From: Thiomargarita sp.
GTDB taxonomy: Bacteria; Pseudomonadota; Gammaproteobacteria; Beggiatoales; Beggiatoaceae
Direction: 5' to 3'
NCBI GenBank assembly: GCA_020721025.1
Contig: DYNO01000123.1
Coordinates: 1 to 10,109, forward strand
DNA length: 10,109 nt
Numbering within the stretch: the stretch's first letter is position 1; each line of letters opens with the position of its first letter. The notes under the pieces are model-generated. The model did no database searches. It worked only from the letters and a program-made list of their open reading frames with translations, and had not been told where the DNA came from. Positions 7,521-10,109 of the stretch are shown piece after piece. A program made the translations under genes and the position numbers.

Positions 7521-7625
7521 GACGCAGTTCAAATGTTTTCAACATAGCGTGACGATTCGATGATTGCATAAGGTCACTTGAGAAAACGCATAACGTTTGG
7601 AATTTATTGAAGTTTGAACTGCGTC
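7521..7625. repeat. Second inverted-repeat pair of the ACGCAGTT family
   Basis: GACGCAGTTCAAA (7521-7533) has its exact reverse complement at 7613-7625, with 79 nt between. Both arms share ACGCAGTTCAAA with the minus-strand reading of the right end of the 7291-7499 element. The right arm ends 11 bp from the dsrP stop. In the dsrP transcript it could form a long stem-loop 3' structure, though the large loop and missing T-run argue against a simple intrinsic terminator. Together with the neighbouring element it accounts for most of the 367-bp convergent gap. Confidence 0.6.
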
Positions 7626-7636
7626 ACGAGACGTAT

Positions 7637-8848
7637 TTAATCCACTTCTTCTGGTTTTACCCCTGCCAATGCGGTCGGTAAGAACAGGAAGGGTAAAACT
7701 CGCAAGCCAAGCACAGTCAAGAAAAATGTGACACCGATGCCACCGATTCCCAACATAATTTCCCAAACACTGGGCGCGTAAGCGTGCACACCCTTGTCAA
7801 AGAAACTCGAAGCTACAATTTCCATGTTCGGAAAAATCTCCAATGGATAGGCTTGTCCGCCAATAATCAAGACGTATAGCAGCGAAAATCCGCCCACAAC
7901 TGCACTGAATGTCGCAGTCAGAATACCTTGCATGGTTTTGCCGACGACAGGATGATAGACTAAGATCAATGGGATAATGGTACCGACCAGCAGGTATCCA
8001 ACCCACAGTAAAAAGGTATAAATTCCCCCATTTACCAGCATGAACAGGGCAATATCTCGTTGTTCTGTGATGTATAAATTGGTGAGAAAATATACGGTGA
8101 CGAGGTAAAATACCGCAACGGTAAAAATCCCGAATAAATTTTTAGGACGTTCCAAAAATCCGACCCCAAGACGACGGTTTGCCCAAATACAGCTCGCAAT
8201 GAGCACTAAAATGAAAATCGCCATTCCCAATTCTAACGACATCGCAATAAATAAGGGTGCTAAAATTGCCGTGTCGTAGGCTTCACGAGCGACCAAGAAG
8301 CCAAAAATCGAGCCGGTGCCGGTGGTGAGGATAAAACGACCCGTGAATGCAATGAGTCCCATCGGGTGATAGTAGCGTTGTAGGCTGCGATCCATCATCA
8401 CCCATAAATAAACTGTGACGACCACGATGAAGCCATTGTATAAAAAGATATTCCATGCGAAGACCGAATTAAAATTGTAACTGGTCATCGCGACGATGAT
8501 GCGGTCGGGATGTCCCAAATCTAACACGAGAATCGACAAGCCGCCCACCAGTAAAGTTACTGATAATAAAGCCGATAATCGCGCCAGTGGGTGATAGTAG
8601 GCTTTGCGAAACACTGAGCCAATGGAAGCAACGTTTAACACACCAGAGGCAGAAAGAATGAGAAATATTGCAAAGATATGCGGCATTCCCCAAACGATTT
8701 GATTATCCATTCCCGTAATGATGTGCCCGTGATGTTCCATCATAAAAAATGCAAGCGCGCCCACCCCAATCAGTCCTAACAGCATCGTGAGTAAGAGATA
8801 AAATCCCGGACTGTTACCTTCGATTTCACGAAACGCAAGATGTTTCAT
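7637..8848 (-). CDS. dsrP: DsrP-like NrfD-family membrane subunit
   Basis: A 403-residue integral membrane protein with about ten hydrophobic segments (roughly 15-36, 53-79, 88-109, 129-152, 163-187, 196-221, 238-258, 264-295, 306-331 and 360-390). It belongs to the NrfD/PsrC family, which exchanges electrons with the quinone pool and carries no haem. The blocks NQIVWGMPHIFAIFLI, SGVLNVASIGSVF and LVLDLGHPDRIIVAM match what I know of DsrP, the membrane subunit of the DsrMKJOP complex of dissimilatory sulfur metabolism. It starts 24 bp after dsrO, with a strong AAAGGAG site 7 nt before the ATG. DsrO and DsrP are normally neighbours, which supports the call. A related module, such as a polysulfide reductase or another NrfD pair, is the main alternative, but no catalytic molybdopterin subunit is adjacent. 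Confidence 0.82.
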   Translation of the reverse strand: MKHLAFREIEGNSPGFYLLLTMLLGLIGVGALAFFMMEHHGHIITGMDNQIVWGMPHIFAIFLILSASGVLNVASIGSVFRKAYYHPLARLSALLSVTLLVGGLSILVLDLGHPDRIIVAMTSYNFNSVFAWNIFLYNGFIVVVTVYLWVMMDRSLQRYYHPMGLIAFTGRFILTTGTGSIFGFLVAREAYDTAILAPLFIAMSLELGMAIFILVLIASCIWANRRLGVGFLERPKNLFGIFTVAVFYLVTVYFLTNLYITEQRDIALFMLVNGGIYTFLLWVGYLLVGTIIPLILVYHPVVGKTMQGILTATFSAVVGGFSLLYVLIIGGQAYPLEIFPNMEIVASSFFDKGVHAYAPSVWEIMLGIGGIGVTFFLTVLGLRVLPFLFLPTALAGVKPEEVD

Positions 8849-8872
8849 ATCAATTCTCCTTTGATTTGTGAT

Positions 8873-9607
8873 TTAAATCCCATGATAACGCACCTCGGGT
8901 TGCAGTTTCAGATTGTCGCGTAATGCTGTGCTTTGAATTTGTTTTAATTTTTTTGAAATTTCACTGTTAGGATCATTCATATCGCCAAAGGTCATGGCTT
9001 GTTTTTGACAGGCGGCAACGCAGGCGGGACGTTCTCCCTGATCAACCCGATGCACACACAAAGTACATGCTTCCACCGTCCCCTTACCGCGTGGCGAATA
9101 GGATTTTTGCTCGGTCACGGCTTCATGCACAAATGAACGGGCTTTATACGGGCACGCCATCATGCAGTAACGACAACCGATACACAAATGCTTATCAACC
9201 AATACGATACCATCAGCGCGTTTAAACGAAGCCCCCGTCGGACAAACATCTCGACAAGGCGGGTTAGCACAGTGTTGACACATCATCGGCAAGGAATGAG
9301 TTTTTCCCGTTTGCTTATGACGGAGATCAACTTTATGTATCCATTGAGCCTGCACTTCTGGACGTTCGCCGTGCCCTTCCAAACCATGTTCTTGATTACA
9401 CGCATCCACACAGTCCGTACAATTTTCATCACATTGCGTTGTATCTATCAACAAACCCCAACGTACTTGCGAAGTAACCGATTCTTCAAGTGGTTTTGCC
9501 GTTGACACCTGATACAGCAACATTCCAGAAGTTAGGGCAACTCCTCCAAGCGCAGTCGTCTTGAGGAAGTCACGCCGGGGTAAGGTGGGTAAATTTTCCT
9601 CGCTCAT
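8873..9607 (-). CDS. dsrO: DsrO-like periplasmic iron-sulfur protein with Tat signal
   Basis: A 244-residue ferredoxin-type electron carrier. The N-terminus has a twin-arginine signal (Arg11-Arg12 in PRRDFLK) followed by a hydrophobic stretch to about residue 33, so it is exported folded to the periplasm. Sixteen cysteines in four groups predict four [4Fe-4S] clusters: C59, 63, 66, 70; C110, 113, 118, 122; C142, 145, 148, 152; and C181, 184, 196, 200. It should pass electrons between DsrP and the partner redox subunits. I chose the ATG at 9607 because GGAGAG lies 6 nt upstream and it places the Tat motif normally; a start at 9667 would add 20 residues and overlap the promoter. dsrJ, the usual gene before dsrO, is absent. 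General NrfC/PsrB-like carriers are the alternative. Confidence 0.83.
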   Translation of the reverse strand: MSEENLPTLPRRDFLKTTALGGVALTSGMLLYQVSTAKPLEESVTSQVRWGLLIDTTQCDENCTDCVDACNQEHGLEGHGERPEVQAQWIHKVDLRHKQTGKTHSLPMMCQHCANPPCRDVCPTGASFKRADGIVLVDKHLCIGCRYCMMACPYKARSFVHEAVTEQKSYSPRGKGTVEACTLCVHRVDQGERPACVAACQKQAMTFGDMNDPNSEISKKLKQIQSTALRDNLKLQPEVRYHGI

Positions 9608-9643
9608 CGTTCTCTCCGGTAATTTAAGAAACTTAATTATATT

Positions 9644-9672
9644 ATTATATGCTAATAGAGTTTGCAAAACAA
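9644..9672 (-). promoter_or_regulatory. Likely sigma70-type promoter for dsrOP
   Basis: On the minus strand, a TTGTTT -35-like box (9672-9667) is followed after exactly 17 bp by a perfect TATAAT (9649-9644). The start point would lie about 30 nt before the dsrO ATG. The region is AT-rich and contains a second ATTATA at 9636-9641, so the exact -10 is uncertain. It implies that dsrOP is transcribed as its own unit. Confidence 0.5.
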
Positions 9673-9959
9673 AAAATGCTGAACTTTTTAAATTTCACTC
9701 ATCGCAATCATTTCACCCAAATCGTCAAAATCAGATCGAAATCAAATATTCAAAAACGATTTCAAATAAAATAAATACTTTCTTGTTACCAGATGCCAGC
9801 GTCACGAATTAGAACGACAATTTTATAAAATTTTAAAGCTATCTGGAGCATTGCAACTCCGAAAATCAATAAAAAATACGATTTGCATTGAGCGACCTTA
9901 ACATTTTCAAAATAAAATCAATAGGATTTAACTTTTAGCTCTAACAATTTGGTGAATTC
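9673..9959. other. AT-rich intergenic stretch without recognisable gene
   Basis: About 290 bases between the dsrO promoter and the leader at the right edge. I find no ORF with a plausible start and ribosome binding site, no tRNA and no recognised element. A minor inverted pair, GGAG and CTCC around 9844-9859, is too short to call. Confidence 0.5.
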
Positions 9960-9968
9960 TGATAAAAT
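9960..9968 (+). promoter_or_regulatory. Extended -10 promoter element for the gene at the right edge
   Basis: TGATAAAAT matches the extended -10 pattern TGnTATAAT with one change. The -35 region at the expected distance is poor, which extended -10 promoters tolerate. Transcription would begin near 9975, giving a leader of about 127 nt to the ATG at 10102. Confidence 0.4.
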
Positions 9969-9970
9969 GA

Positions 9971-10101
9971 AAGGACGCAGCAAACGAACCAGTCATCAGA
10001 GACAATCAAAGGCTATTTAAGCCGTCAGACAAATGGCGAATCTGGTTATCAATAGGAAAAAACCGTCGGTAACGTCGGCAAATAACAAGGATTATTTTAA
10101 A
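9971..10101 (+). promoter_or_regulatory. Possible structured 5' leader, no known riboswitch class recognised
   Basis: AACCAG (9987-9992) can pair with CTGGTT (10042-10047), enclosing a short hairpin GGCT-ATTTA-AGCC (10011-10023). Downstream is a CGTCGG direct repeat (10064-10069 and 10073-10078) just before the ribosome binding site. I compared it by eye with the common c-di-GMP, TPP, FMN, cobalamin, glycine and fluoride patterns and found no match. Confidence 0.25.
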
Positions 10102-10109
10102 ATGAATTA
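10102..10109 (+). CDS. Start of a gene running off the right edge
   Basis: An ATG at 10102 is preceded by AAGGA (10087-10091) with a 10-nt spacer, and by a plausible promoter further upstream. Only two complete codons are visible (Met-Asn), so neither the product nor the reality of the gene can be judged. It would be divergent from dsrOP. Confidence 0.35.

Noticed and set aside
7539..7766. Minus-strand ORF overlapping the dsrP end
   Set aside because: It is out of frame with the clearly coding dsrP and extends into the repeat region without recognisable features.
9608..9667. Longer DsrO with 20 extra N-terminal residues
   Set aside because: It would run through the -10 region and displace the Tat motif; the ATG at 9607 has a strong Shine-Dalgarno.
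9844..9859. Hairpin GGAG/CTCC
   Set aside because: Only four base pairs of stem; expected often by chance.

Overview
The window looks like a piece of chromosome from a sulfur-oxidising gammaproteobacterium with moderate to low G+C. A Beggiatoa/Thioploca-like (Thiotrichales) source is my best guess. The reasons are a DsrO/DsrP-type membrane electron-transfer pair, a Pseudomonas-style hpt plus methylthioinosine phosphorylase pair, a chemotaxis operon, the 3' part of a large type ISP-like restriction-modification enzyme, and AT-rich intergenic DNA filled with short degenerate repeats. The assignment is inferred from gene content; there is no rRNA or tRNA to anchor it.

Layout, left to right. Bases 1-1049 (+) hold the C-terminal part of a type ISP-like restriction-modification protein whose start lies outside the window. 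A convergent gap with a 10-bp inverted repeat follows. Then comes a minus-strand chemotaxis operon, transcribed right to left as cheY (4415-4050), cheA (4019-1698) and cheW (1672-1133). To its right is a second minus-strand operon, hpt (5846-5286) followed by S-methyl-5'-thioinosine phosphorylase (5289-4534). These two overlap by the four bases ATGA and are preceded by a clear sigma70-type promoter. The divergent gap 5847-6142 carries an 8-bp-periodic repeat built on CAGAATT. On the plus strand, 6143-7269 encodes an Old Yellow Enzyme-family flavin oxidoreductase broken by a one-base frameshift in a G6 run. The convergent gap 7270-7636 is almost entirely repeats: an 18-bp inverted-repeat pair bounding a MITE-like element of about 209 bp, then a second related pair. 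Next, on the minus strand, are dsrO (9607-8873) and dsrP (8848-7637) with their own promoter. The last 440 bases have no gene, but they hold a likely extended -10 promoter, a possibly structured leader of about 127 nt and a ribosome binding site for a plus-strand gene that starts at the right edge.

How the genes work together. CheY, CheA and CheW form the core of a signalling array, but no receptor or adaptation enzyme is present here. MTI phosphorylase releases hypoxanthine, which Hpt converts to IMP, so the coupled pair forms a two-step purine salvage route fed by methylthioinosine. DsrO and DsrP are the periplasmic iron-sulfur and membrane quinone-interacting modules of the DsrMKJOP complex of dissimilatory sulfur metabolism. 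Here they stand alone, without dsrJ immediately upstream.

I did not find an obviously new multi-gene system. The points that most merit a second look are the intergenic repeat families, the orphan dsrOP unit, the frameshift at a homopolymer and the leader at the right edge.
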